Of a DNA stretch of 64,000 bases, positions 35,481 to 45,497 are shown in pieces. Every line of letters starts with the position of its first letter. The first letter of the stretch is position 1. Source of the DNA: Dastarcus helophoroides (Eukaryota > Arthropoda > Insecta > Coleoptera > Bothrideridae); contig CM053331.1 in assembly GCA_028583605.1 (NCBI GenBank), forward strand, positions 33,939,818 to 34,003,817, in the 5' to 3' direction. The notes below the pieces were generated by a model, which was not told the origin of the DNA, did no database searches, and was given only the letters and a program-made list of their open reading frames with translations. A program made the position numbers and the translations under genes.

Positions 35481-37256
35481 TATAAACTTTAAAATTTGTG
35501 AAAAAATTGTATTCTATAAAATTCACATTTTCCTAAAAAATAACCACAACACACTCAAAATATGCTCCCAAAAATTCGACATTTTTCTAATTTAAGCGAA
35601 CAATTTTAAGTTAGTCATTTGGTCTAAATTTTGGGTAGAATTTTTCCAAAAAAAAATTTTAAGTTTCGGGAAGCATGTTTTACTATATTCACGAGAAAAG
35701 TAAAATTTCCTCCACATAGAACAAATTGGGACAGCGCAGCAATGCAATAAAAGTATACGGCATATTTCCCAATTAAAAAAACGTCTTCTCGGATTTATCC
35801 TTTTGGAGGAAATGGGTGGAAAATTTCGTCGCGCACTTCTTAAAAATAGCGAAATATAATTTCCCGGGATACATTTAAGAAAAATTGCAATCTAGTCATC
35901 TGTTCCTTTTTAGTTGCCAAGTGGCACTTGATAAAGAGGCGGCGGTAGAAATTTTCCGGTGAGGTAATTGGGTTTCGTTTTCGAACTGAATGGGCGTTTG
36001 AGTTTTGATTGCGTTATAAGAAAGGCGCTCGTCGAAAGAGGTTGCAATTAAATTAGCCTTTCAGCTGAACCTCTAAATGCCTTTTCCGAAATGTATAACG
36101 TCGATTCGCTTTATCAAATTTCGGAACGTCTGTCGGACACGTTGAATATTTAACTGTGTTTCGTCGATAATGAAAATTAAATTGACAAAATGGGAAACCT
36201 GGGGTGGGCTGTAAATTGTAAAAATTTGGCTTTTATTATTTTTAGGGAATTCGTGATTACGGTAACGCAGCTTTAAAAGTATATGTTCTGTTGTGCCAGC
36301 TTTGCTCATTATTTACGTTGAAATTTGAATGATTTGATATTGATGGGAGATAATGGTGAGGTTTAATAGCGTAAATTAATAGCTCCAGTAATTTTAATTG
36401 ATAGTCTTTCATCTCCGCTCACAAAAGCTTTCAGGCACTAATTGAAGATCAAAAACACAGCAGACATCCCCATATCATCACTCATTCATCGAGCAGTCCT
36501 TCGAGAATGCAATTACAGAGCGCCGTTAACGGGATTACAAATCTAGGAGTCGAGTAATTGAAGGATATCCGCTGATAAGCCGGCAATTAGTAAAATTACC
36601 TGCCCAGGGCGATTCGGCCCAAGAACTCCGTCATTGCGAACATGGCTGACACTTAGCGGTGACATATCGAACCGATCCAAGGTTAATTAAATCGTCAGTC
36701 ACCTACATCTGGTCCGCGGAGGGTACCGACACCGGAAGAGCGAGGAGGAGCCCCCAATGGGGCGCAACAGAGGCATCACTGAGACACTACCACTTCAACT
36801 AAGCTGAAAGTAGGTGGGTAAATTATGAGGTTTTTGGGTTGCATTTGGAAGTTTTTCGAGGCCAAAGAAACGGTCATATAAATAGAGAAGAGTTTTTGAG
36901 CTTCATGGCAGACAAACTGGATTGTCCGTGGTTCGGGTAGAGCCCTTGTGGCAACGGCTTGCGCACACGCCTCTTTGCTATAGGTGCTATAAATCATCGT
37001 CTATTTGCAAAATCTCCCGCAGTGGAGGAGTTCGGGATTGTTTTAAAATCCGAATCTTTACGCAACGCCGATCATCCAGTTTTTCGTGACTTTAGCATTT
37101 TGTGTAGTAGATGATCCACTTTTAAAATATGTGGATAAATTATAAGTTATTAAGACAGTTACTCGTCTCAATAGATACAAAAAATGTTTTTTGTATCTAT
37201 CATATTGCAAGAGATAAATTGGGGGTGCATTTATAACCAAAGACCTTATACAAAGG
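35481..37256. other. Longest non-repetitive, higher-complexity segment
   Basis: About 1.8 kb without tandem structure, with balanced composition at 36480-36780. Frames are short (78 codons minus at 36073-36309; 73 codons minus at 36776-36997, mixed composition, no motif). The segment could be unique intergenic or intronic DNA with regulatory potential. A perfect hairpin with 14-bp arms lies at 37171-37200. No splice-supported gene model can be made. Confidence 0.5.
37171..37200. repeat. Perfect 14-bp hairpin
   Basis: ATAGATACAAAAAA and TTTTTTGTATCTAT flank a two-base loop. Confidence 0.8.
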
Positions 37257-37530
37257 GTGGTTAATGTTGATATTGTTAAATGCCTTTTAAGCGTTATAAA
37301 AACTATAATATTTCGAAAAACTCTAAATTAACAGATAAGTTAAAATTTTAAAAAAGAGTCGATATTTTAAAAGAAATAGAAACTTTGAAAAAGTGGTTAA
37401 TGTTGATATTATTAAATGCCTTTTAAGGGTTGTAAAATTATAATTTTTCAAAAAAGTCTAAATTAACAGAAAAGTTAAAATTTCAAAAAAGAGACGACAT
37501 TTTGAAAGAAATCGAAATTTTGAAAAGGTC
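37257..37530. repeat. 136-bp tandem duplication
   Basis: 'gtggttaatgttgatatt' and the following text recur at 37257 and 37393. The copies are about 90% alike by eye. Confidence 0.85.
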
Positions 37531-38100
37531 AATAATAGCAAATGAGTCAAAATTCTGAAAAAAATCCTGATTCTGAAAACGTTCAAACTTCGAGAAAAAG
37601 TCGAATTTTGGTTATAAAAGGTTAGCATTTTGAAACAAAAATAAATTCTGGAAAAAGATCCAAATTTAAAAAATTCCATAAAAAGTTGAAATGTTCAAAA
37701 CTCGACATTTTTAAATAAACGTCAAATTTATATAAAAATTGAAACTGCGAGAAACAGTCGAAATCTTTAAAAAAAAGTTGAAGTTTTCAAAGAAGTTCGA
37801 AATTTTCAAAAATATTCGAAAATCTGAAAATATTGAACAAAGGACGAAATTTTCAAAAAGAGTGAAAATTTTGGAAAAGGTCAAACTTGGTAGAAAATCA
37901 AAATAATCGAATTAATAAAAATATCAAAATGATCGAATTTACACAAAAAAAGACAAAATTTTTGAAGAAAAAGTCGAAATTTTGAGAAAAACTGTAAAAT
38001 TTGCGCCAAAATTTCTATAAAAGTCAAAATTTTTAATGAAATATCCAACTGACGTAAAAGTCAAAACCTCGAGAAAAAATCGAAATTTTTGAAAAGAAAT
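37531..38100. other. A-rich degenerate repeat DNA
   Basis: Loose 'gtcgaaattttcaaaaa' phrases with no period. Nothing else seen. Confidence 0.55.
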
Positions 38101-38415
38101 TTTTGAATATTTTCCAAAATTTTTAATTTTTTAAGTTTTGATTTTCTTAAATTTCGATTTTTATATAAATCAGACTTTTATTTGAAAATTTTTACTTTTT
38201 TGAAAATTTTGACACAACATTTCCATCTTTTCTCAAAGTTTCGACTTTTTTCTAAATTTTACCCATTTATTGGAAATGTTGACGTAAAATTTCCGATCTT
38301 TTTCAAAACTTTATCTTCAAAAATTTTGACTATATTTTGTAAATTCAATTATATTATTTTTAATTCAATTATGGTTATTTTTTATTAAAGTTTGGCTTTT
38401 TTTTACTTTTTTTTC

Positions 38416-38520
38416 AGTATCTCTCTGAAGATGATAGTTTCGTCGTCGAAACGCGTTAGAGCAACCTTTTTTGTGTTTTTTAATCTTTCTTGGTTTCAGG
38501 GAACAAGATTTGTATTTCAA
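38416..38520 (+). mobile_element. Half copy of a dispersed element with hammerhead-like motif
   Basis: The text from 'tctctctgaagatgatag' through CGAAACGCGTTAGAG to 'gaacaagatttgtatttcaa' matches both arms of the fold-back at 51286-51484. CTGAAGA (38425-38431) and GAAAC (38448-38452), 16 bases apart, match the conserved hammerhead ribozyme segments CUGANGA and GAAA known from Penelope-like elements and other retroelements. The intervening stem is weak here, so ribozyme activity is doubtful. Confidence 0.45.
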
Positions 38521-39776
38521 TTTTTTTTAACTTTTCGTCGTTTGTTTAAAATTTTGATTATTTTCCAAAATTTTATATTTTTTTGAAAATTTTGCTAATT
38601 TTTTTGAAAATTTTGCTAATTTTTTTGAAAACTTCAATTGATTACTTTTTTTAAAAAATCTCAATTTTTTGTAATCCGACTTTTTTTCGAAGCTTCGACT
38701 TTTATGTAAATCTGACTCTTATTTGGGAGTTTTTATTTTTTTGAAAATTTTGACAACATTTTTGACTTTTTTCTAAAATTTGTCTTTTTTTAGTAAATTC
38801 AATTGTTTATATTTTTTAAACTCACAGTTCTTAAAGCATTCGACTTTTCTGAAATTTTGTCCTTTTTTTTAAATTTTGAATATTTCCCGAACTTTTTCGA
38901 AAATTTCGACTTTCCTTTCAAGAATTTCGATTTTTTCTCGATGTTTTGACTTTTATTTGAATTGGACATTTCTTTAAAACTTTCCACTTTTTTAAAAATG
39001 TTGACGCAAAATTTCCAATTTTTTTCAAAATATTATCTTCAAAAATTTTGGCTTTTTTTGGGAAATCGGATAATTTTTTGTTAGTTCAGTTATTTGCATT
39101 TTTCTTAAAGTTTGGCTTTTATTTTGACATTTTTTGAACTTTTCGTCGTTTGTTTAAAATTGTGAATATTTTCCAAAATTTTTCATTTTTTTAAAAATTT
39201 TGGTTTTTTTTGTTGAAAATTTTGATTTTTTTTGTTGAAAATTTTGATTTTTTCTGTGAAAATTTCGATTTTTTTAAATTCGACTTTTTTCAAAGTCTTG
39301 ACTTTTATATAAATCTAACTTTTATTTGTAAATTTTTACTTTTTTGGAAATTTTGACACAACATCTCCACTTTTCTCAAACTTTCGACTTTTTTCTAAAT
39401 TTTGCCCATTTTTATAGTAAATTGGATTATTTTTATTTTTTCTTAAACTTACCATTTTTAAAGCATTCAATTTTTTTCTTTTAATTTTAACCTTTCTTTG
39501 AAATTTTGAATATTTCCTGAACTTTCGAATTTTTTCGAAAATTTCCACTTTTTATTTCAAAAATTTCGATTGTTTTTCGATATTTTCACTTTTATGTGAA
39601 TTGGACTTTTCTTTAAAAATTTCGACTTTTCTTGGAATTGTTGATGCAAAATTTTTATTTTTTTTTCAAAATTTCCATTTTATCTTCAAAAATGTTGACT
39701 TTTTTTGTAAATTCGATCATTAAAATATTTTTTATTAATTGAATCATTTTCACTTTTTTTAAAACATTTTGGAAAA

Positions 39777-39900
39777 TATTCCATATTTTGAACAAACGAC
39801 GAGAAATTTAAAAAAAAGTAAAAGGAAGCCCATTTTTACTTTTTTTTAAACTTCTCGTCGTTTGTTCAAAATATGGAATATTATCCAAAATTTTAAAATT
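39777..39900. repeat. 124-bp hairpin with 56-57-bp arms
   Basis: The arms at 39777-39832 and 39844-39900 are near-perfect reverse complements (TTTTGGAAAATATTCCATA against TATGGAATATTATCCAAAA), with about 12 bases between. The arm text belongs to the surrounding higher-order repeat ('cgtcgtttgttcaaaat' also occurs at 38537 and 39142), so the hairpin arose by local inverted duplication. Confidence 0.88.
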
Positions 39901-40392
39901 TTTGAAATGTTGGATTTGTTTTTAATTTCGATTTTTTTAAAATTCTAACTAGTGCTAACTTTTAGAAATTATTTAGAAATTACTTTTTTGAAAATTTTGA
40001 CACAAAATTCCCATTTTTTCTAAAAGTTTCGATTTTTTTCTAAATTTTGTCTTTTTTTTAGTAAATTCAATTGTTTTTATTTTTTTGAAACACCATTTTT
40101 TAAGCATTCGACTTTTTTTTTAATTTTGTCCTTTGTTCAAAATTTTGAATATTTCCTGAATTTTTGAATTTTTTTGAATAAATTTCGACTTTCTTTTCAA
40201 AAATTTCGATTTTTTTTCCTCGAAGTTTTGGCTTTTATGTGAATTGGACATTTCTTTAAAAATTTCGACTTTTTTGAAAATGTTGACGTCAAATTTCCAT
40301 TTTATCTCAAAATTTCCATTTTATCTTCAAAAATTCTCTGATTTTTTTTTGTAAACTCGATCATTATGATTTATTTTTGTTAATTAAATCAT

Positions 40393-40760
40393 TGCGTTAT
40401 CGGTTCGAATTGATACACGTGATAGATGATACCCACTTTATTACTGAATTAACTCGGCACACTTCAACTGAACAGTAACTCACTAATTATTTACTAATTG
40501 CTAACCAACTTATTGCACTTGCTTCTAACTGACTGACTCGAGGGAAAACTGACCGCCTTTTTATAGTTTCGGCCCGCGTCTTCCAGAACTTTCGGCAGAT
40601 AAGGCTTATCGAATGCCGAAATTTCTGGAACGCTTATCTGCCGTTTGTTTCGTTATCGCGGCCGCTTTCCCCTTATCAGAACCTTCTAGAAACTTTTTTT
40701 ATTTACTAAATTCTACAATTCTATTCTAAATCCTATTTCATATATTTACATTACGTTACA
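40393..40760 (-). mobile_element. Solo LTR, copy 3, with shortened end
   Basis: A 368-bp relative of the LTRs at 4537 and 31175, in reverse orientation. As written it begins TGCGTTATCGG, lacking the 7 terminal bases TGTTACG of copy 2, and ends TTACGTTACA. It is flanked by ATCAT on both sides (40388-40392 and 40761-40765), a 5-bp duplication where the other copies have 4 bp. The GATA palindrome (40594-40603 and 40633-40642), TATA element and AATAAA signal are kept. The region matching U5 has indels against copy 2. Confidence 0.88.
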
Positions 40761-40769
40761 ATCATTTCG

Positions 40770-41064
40770 AAATTTTAAAAAATTCGAAATTTATTTATAC
40801 TTAAGTCTTAAAATTTTGGCTAAAAACGAGAAAAAAATAAAAATTTTGAAATGTCGAGTTCTTCAGAAAAACAAGTTCGAAATAAGTTCGAAGAGGTCAA
40901 TATTTCCAGAAAAAGTCAAAATTTTGAAGTCCAAATTTTGAAGTCAAAATTTTGAATTGTCAAAATTTTCAAAAAGTTGACATTTCCACCATAAAGAATA
41001 ATTAAAACACTCAAAATTTTGAGAAGAAATCGAAATTTTAGTGCAAATGTTGATTTGAAAAAAT
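40770..41064 (+). repeat. Module A, inverted relative of 44094-44362
   Basis: The text 'aaattcgaaatttatttata' through 'tttagtgcaaatgttgattt' matches the reverse complement of 44094-44362 along its length with scattered changes. A partial extra copy of its start lies at 41262-41345. Confidence 0.8.
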
Positions 41065-41340
41065 GGAGCTTTTGAAGTATAGAATTTTAAAAAAATTGAA
41101 GTTTATTAAAGTTAAGAATTCGAGAATTAGACGAAATTAAAAAATAGTTGTTTTCAAAAGAGCCAAAATGTCTATAAAAAGTAAACATTTTCATTAAAAA
41201 TCAAAATTTAATAACACTGGAAACTTTAAAATGTCGAAATTTTCAAAAAGTCAAAATTTTTAAAATCGAAATTCTGAAAATTTTGAAATTTATTTATATT
41301 TAAGTCTTAAAGTTTTGATTAAAAAAATTTTGAAATGTCG
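41065..41340. other. A-rich degenerate DNA with a partial module A
   Basis: Loose AT-rich text; the end repeats the beginning of module A. Confidence 0.5.
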
Positions 41341-41344
41341 AATT

Positions 41345-41728
41345 CTTCAGAATAAAAATAGAATATCGAAAAAACGAATATCGAAAAATTGAATATCGAA
41401 AAATCGAATATCGAAAAATCGAATATGGAAAAATCGAATATCGAAAAATCGAATATCGAAAAATCGAATATCGAAAAATCGAATATCGAAAAATCGAATA
41501 TCGAAAAATCGAATATCGAAAAATCGAATATCGAAAAATCGAATATCGAAAAATCGAATATCGAAAAATCGAATATCGAAAAATCGAATATCGAAGAATC
41601 GAATATCGAAAAATCGAATATCGAAAAATCGAATATCGAAAAATCGAATATCGAAAAATCGAATATCGAAAAATCGAATATCGAAAAATCGAATATCGAA
41701 AAATCGAATATCGTAGACCTGAATATCG
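41345..41728 (+). repeat. Pure 15-bp satellite GAATATCGAAAAATC, about 22-25 units
   Basis: Long runs are exact. Fifteen bases equal five codons, so each frame encodes a five-residue repeat (NIEKS on plus, FRYSI on minus), giving frames of 130 and 232 codons at 41389-41781 (plus) and 41300-41998 (minus). These are not evidence of a protein. The homogeneity suggests recent amplification by slippage or unequal exchange. Confidence 0.95.
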
Positions 41729-42857
41729 AAGAATCGAATATCGAAAAACCGATTTTCGTAAAATCGAATTGCAGAAATTGAGCATCGAAAAATTGAGTAT
41801 TGAAAAATCGAATGTCGAAGAATCGAATATCCAGAAATTGAATTTCGTAAAATCGAATATGAAGAAATCAGGTATTGAACTGTTAAAATATGAACTATTA
41901 AATAATAGACTGTGGAAAGAGTGAAAATCGAATATTAAAAAATCAAGTATTAAAAAATCGAATATCGTAAATGCGAATTCATAAAATTCGAATATCAAAA
42001 ATTGTTATATCGAAAAATCGAATATGGAAACATTGAGTATCGAAAAATAGAATATCAAAGAATCGAATATCGAAAAACCGAATTTCGAAAAATCAAAGAT
42101 TAAAAAAAATCGAGTAATCGAATAATTGACTATCGACAAATTGAATATCAAAAATTTAAGTATTAAAAAAGAGAATATCGAGAAATCGGATATCGATAAA
42201 CCGAATTTTTAAAACCCGAATTTTGGAAAATTAAATACTTAATTTATTTAGCTATTCTAATGCACAGACCAATAGGTTTGAACATTTATTAGATTCAAGG
42301 TTTGGAAACCAAAGACCGGTTTCGATCTTGTTAGATCTAACAAGATCGAAACCGGTCTTTGGTTTCCAAACTTCGAATCTAATAAATGTTGAAACCTATT
42401 GGTCTGTGCATTAGAATCCTTGTCTTCTGGAAACTTTCCTAGAGAGCAACCGCTTCGCTAGGTGACAGTGTTTCAACTGTTGGTAGTTCATCTACCTATG
42501 ATGCCCAATACACGCCTGGAGACTTGCATGAATTTGCAGTCTAGGTTGTATTCTACTTGTATTATTTAGCAATAAAAAATTTTTCTTCGCTATTTCAAAT
42601 TTAGGAAACTCGAAAATTCAAACAAATATCTTGAATTTTGAGCCTTTTCTAAAAATTTGGTAGTTTTTTCCAATCGTTTATCAGTTTGGATATTTCGCTT
42701 AAAATTTAAACTTCAATTTTCTTCATATTTCGAATTTAAACGGGACGTGGAACTGGAAAATTTATTTATTTGTTTTCAATATAAATTACGAAAAATTCAT
42801 TCCATTTTATTGATATTGATAGTTTGGTAAAACAAATTGCTTTGGAAGCTTTAGGAA
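41729..42857 (+). repeat. Left arm of a large inverted duplication
   Basis: This 1129-bp arm is the reverse complement of 44383-45497, with scattered substitutions and small indels. It begins in degenerate 15-bp satellite, passes through the 164-bp palindrome (42254-42417) and ends in non-repetitive text at 'gctttaggaa'. The arms therefore include both satellite and unique DNA, which points to a duplication-inversion event rather than chance similarity of repeats. Confidence 0.9.
42254..42417. mobile_element. 164-bp near-perfect palindrome, copy 1
   Basis: The two 82-bp arms are complementary except at a few positions and meet at AGATCT (centre 42335/42336). The ends are ATTCTAATGCACAGACC and GGTCTGTGCATTAGAAT. 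The arm contains GATCGAAACCGGTC. A fold-back, MITE-like element is likely; no target duplication could be defined because the flanks are themselves part of the larger inverted repeat. Confidence 0.85.
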
Positions 42858-44382
42858 CGATAGGTTATTTAAAATGAAAGGAAGGACATTGAAAATCAAA
42901 TTTTAAGCACTTGAATCTCTGAGAATAGTCTGACACTGCGCGTACAAGTCAAGTCACAAATCATTTGTAAGCTTACCACAGGAACGTCCATATTTTATTT
43001 CGTTCACTTACTTAAAAAAAAAATTTCATCAGGTAAATGTATAACCTCTTCTCTTCTTCAGCAAGTTTGCAGTTTCTAGGGCTGGTTTAATCTGTATCTT
43101 GGAAGCAACTTCCGGACTAATTTGCATTCGAGGATTAACTGCAGGAAACGCTTTAAACTCGTTTTACTTTTTACTTTTAGTAGTGAATGCGGAAGCTTTC
43201 CGTGAAACAAAATAAAAACTTCGGTGAGAAAACTTCGAAAGATAGATCGATCCAGTGGTCCATTTAACTGCAACGTTTCGTCGGAAGTTATTCGAAATGA
43301 CGTTGGCAGGCGAACAATTAGGGGATCCCCGCGGGTTTCTATAATAAACATGAAAGGGCAATTGTGTTACAAATATAGCTTTAATCCCTTGAATAATTGT
43401 TTGTTGTCATTCGTGGGGAAATCAACTTCGAGTTCCCTTGCTATTTTCTCCGATATATTCATTGTGAAAATTTAATCTACATTAATGACGTCTTATTTCC
43501 CTTTTAAAATAGGGTTATAGATAATTAATGTTTGTGGATATTAGGTAAAATATCACCGTATACAAAGGAAGCGGTTAAATATAGGAGCAGTAGAAGACGA
43601 ATTATTAAAAATTAGACTTGGGGTGAAATCTTCTGAAGGAGGGCACCTCGAGGAAATTCTATTTATTTCAGATGAAATCGCAGGTTCACAACCAAGAGCT
43701 ATTAGATATTTCTGAAACTTTTAATTAATTTCTTCTATGCATCTGAATCAAACCTCCCTTTATTTATATATTTTAGTCAATAAATATCAGAGGTGAGTCG
43801 TTTGTGATGAAATGGATTTTCAATTAATTTTAATGAATGAAATCAATTAAGGTGAGTGCCGTTATTAATTTTTGATACGGTAAACATGAAAATGAAACCA
43901 GCCGTTTCCTAATAATAAAACGAGCGGGATTTCATATTAATTGTAAACGGAACTTACGAAGGTGACTCTTCCCGTAATTTATGACTTATGACCATTGCTT
44001 TATGTTTGGATCAAAATCATTTTATCTGGATGAGTAGAGGTAAAAGCAATCCTGTTCCCATTAATTTGGTTTGTGATTCAATTAACCCAAGTAAATCACC
44101 ATTTGCACCAAAATTTCGATTCCTTCTCAAAATTTTGAGTGTTATAATTTTTTATTTTGGAAATTCAACTTTTGGAAAATTTTGTTTGAAAATTTTGACT
44201 TCAAAATTTCGACTTTTTCTCGAAATATTGACCTTTTCGAAATTATTTCGAATTTTTTTTCTAAAAAATTCGACATTTCAAAATTTTCCTTTTTTCCCTT
44301 TCTCGTTTTCAGTCAAAACTTTAAGATTTAAATATAAATAAATTTCGAATTTTTCAGAATCTCGATTTTGAAAATTTTGACT
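42858..44382. other. Spacer between inverted arms, mostly unique
   Basis: About 1.2 kb (42858-44090) is non-repetitive. Overlapping frames at 43076-43351 and 43164-43361 (minus) and 43224-43475 (plus) have mixed composition but no motif I know, and they conflict with one another. The end (44094-44362) is an inverted copy of module A (40770-41064). Confidence 0.55.
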
Positions 44383-45497
44383 TTCCTAAAGCTCCCAAAG
44401 CAATTTGTTTTACCAAACTATCAATATCAATAAAATGGAATGAATTTTTCGTAATTTATATTAAAAACAAATAAATAAATTTTCCAGTTCCACGTCCCGT
44501 TTAAACTCGGAATATGAAGAAAATTGAAGTTTAAATTTTAAGCGAAATATCCAAACTGATAAACGATTGGAAAAAAATACCAAATCTAAAGAAAATGCCA
44601 AAAATTTAGGATATTTTCTCGAATTTTCGAGTTTCATAATTTTGAAATAGCGAAAAAAATTTTTTATAGCTAAACAATGCAAGTAGAATACAATGTGAAC
44701 TGCAAATTCATGCAGCCCTCCAAGCGTATATAGTGAATCATAGGTAGCGGAACTACCAACAGTTAAAACACTGCCACCTAGCGAAGCAGTTGCTCTTTAG
44801 GAAGGTTCCCAGAAGACAAGGATTCTAATGCACAGACCAATAGGTTTGAACATTTTTTAGATTCGAAGTTTGGAAACCAAAGACCGGTTTCGATCTTGTT
44901 AGATCTAACAAGATCGAAACCGGTCTTTGGTTTCCAAACCTTGAATCTAATAAATGTTCAAACCTATTGGTCTGTGCATTAGAATAGCTAAATAAATTAA
45001 GTATTTATTTTTCCGAAATTAGGGTTTATCGATATCCGATTTCTCGATATTCTCTTTTTTAATACTTAAATTTTTGATATTCAATTTGTCAATAGTCAAT
45101 TATTCGATTACTCGATTTTTTTTATCTTTGATTTTTCGAAATTCGGTTTTTCGATATTCGATTCTTTGATATTCTATTTTTCGATACTCAATGTTTCCGT
45201 ATTCGATTTTTCGATATAACAATTTTTGATATTCGAATTTTATGAATTCGCATTTACGATATTCGATTTTTTAATACTTGATTTTTTAATATTCGATTTT
45301 CACTCTTTCCACAGTCTATTATTTAATAGATCATATTTTAACAGTTCAATACCTGATTTCTTCATATTCGATTTTACGAAATTCAATTTCTGGATATTCG
45401 ATTCTTCGACATTCGATTTTTCAATACTCAATTTTTCGATGCTCCATTTCTGCAATTCGATGTTACGAAAATCGGTTTTTCGATATTCGATTCTTCG
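44383..45497 (-). repeat. Right arm of the large inverted duplication
   Basis: Reverse complement of 41729-42857. The inner boundary is sharp at 'ttcctaaagctcccaaagca'. The outer boundary fades into the 15-bp satellite, where the left side has pure units and the right side degenerate ones. Confidence 0.9.
44822..44985. mobile_element. 164-bp near-perfect palindrome, copy 2
   Basis: Same length, ends and AGATCT centre as the copy at 42254-42417. It lies at the mirror position in the right arm. Confidence 0.85.

Larger units (their letters stand above)
38101..40385. repeat. T-rich higher-order repeat, about 540-650 bp, 4 copies
   Basis: The landmark 'gaaaattttgacacaacatt' and variants occur at about 38200, 38740, 39345 and 39990. 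Matching neighbours ('cttcaaaaattttgactttt', 'gtaaattcaattgtttttat') occur in the same order. The array contains a copy of the 51.3-kb fold-back half-element and a 124-bp hairpin. LTR copy 3 ends the array. Confidence 0.75.

Noticed and set aside
41345..41728. CRISPR-like regular array
   Set aside because: There are no unique spacers; units are contiguous 15-mers in a eukaryotic satellite context.
41300..41998. 232-codon minus-strand frame with FRYSI repeats
   Set aside because: It is explained fully by the 15-bp satellite, and the complementary plus frame is equally open.
43076..43475. Overlapping frames in the spacer of the inverted duplication
   Set aside because: Three mutually conflicting frames of 65-91 codons with no recognisable motif; expected by chance in more balanced DNA.
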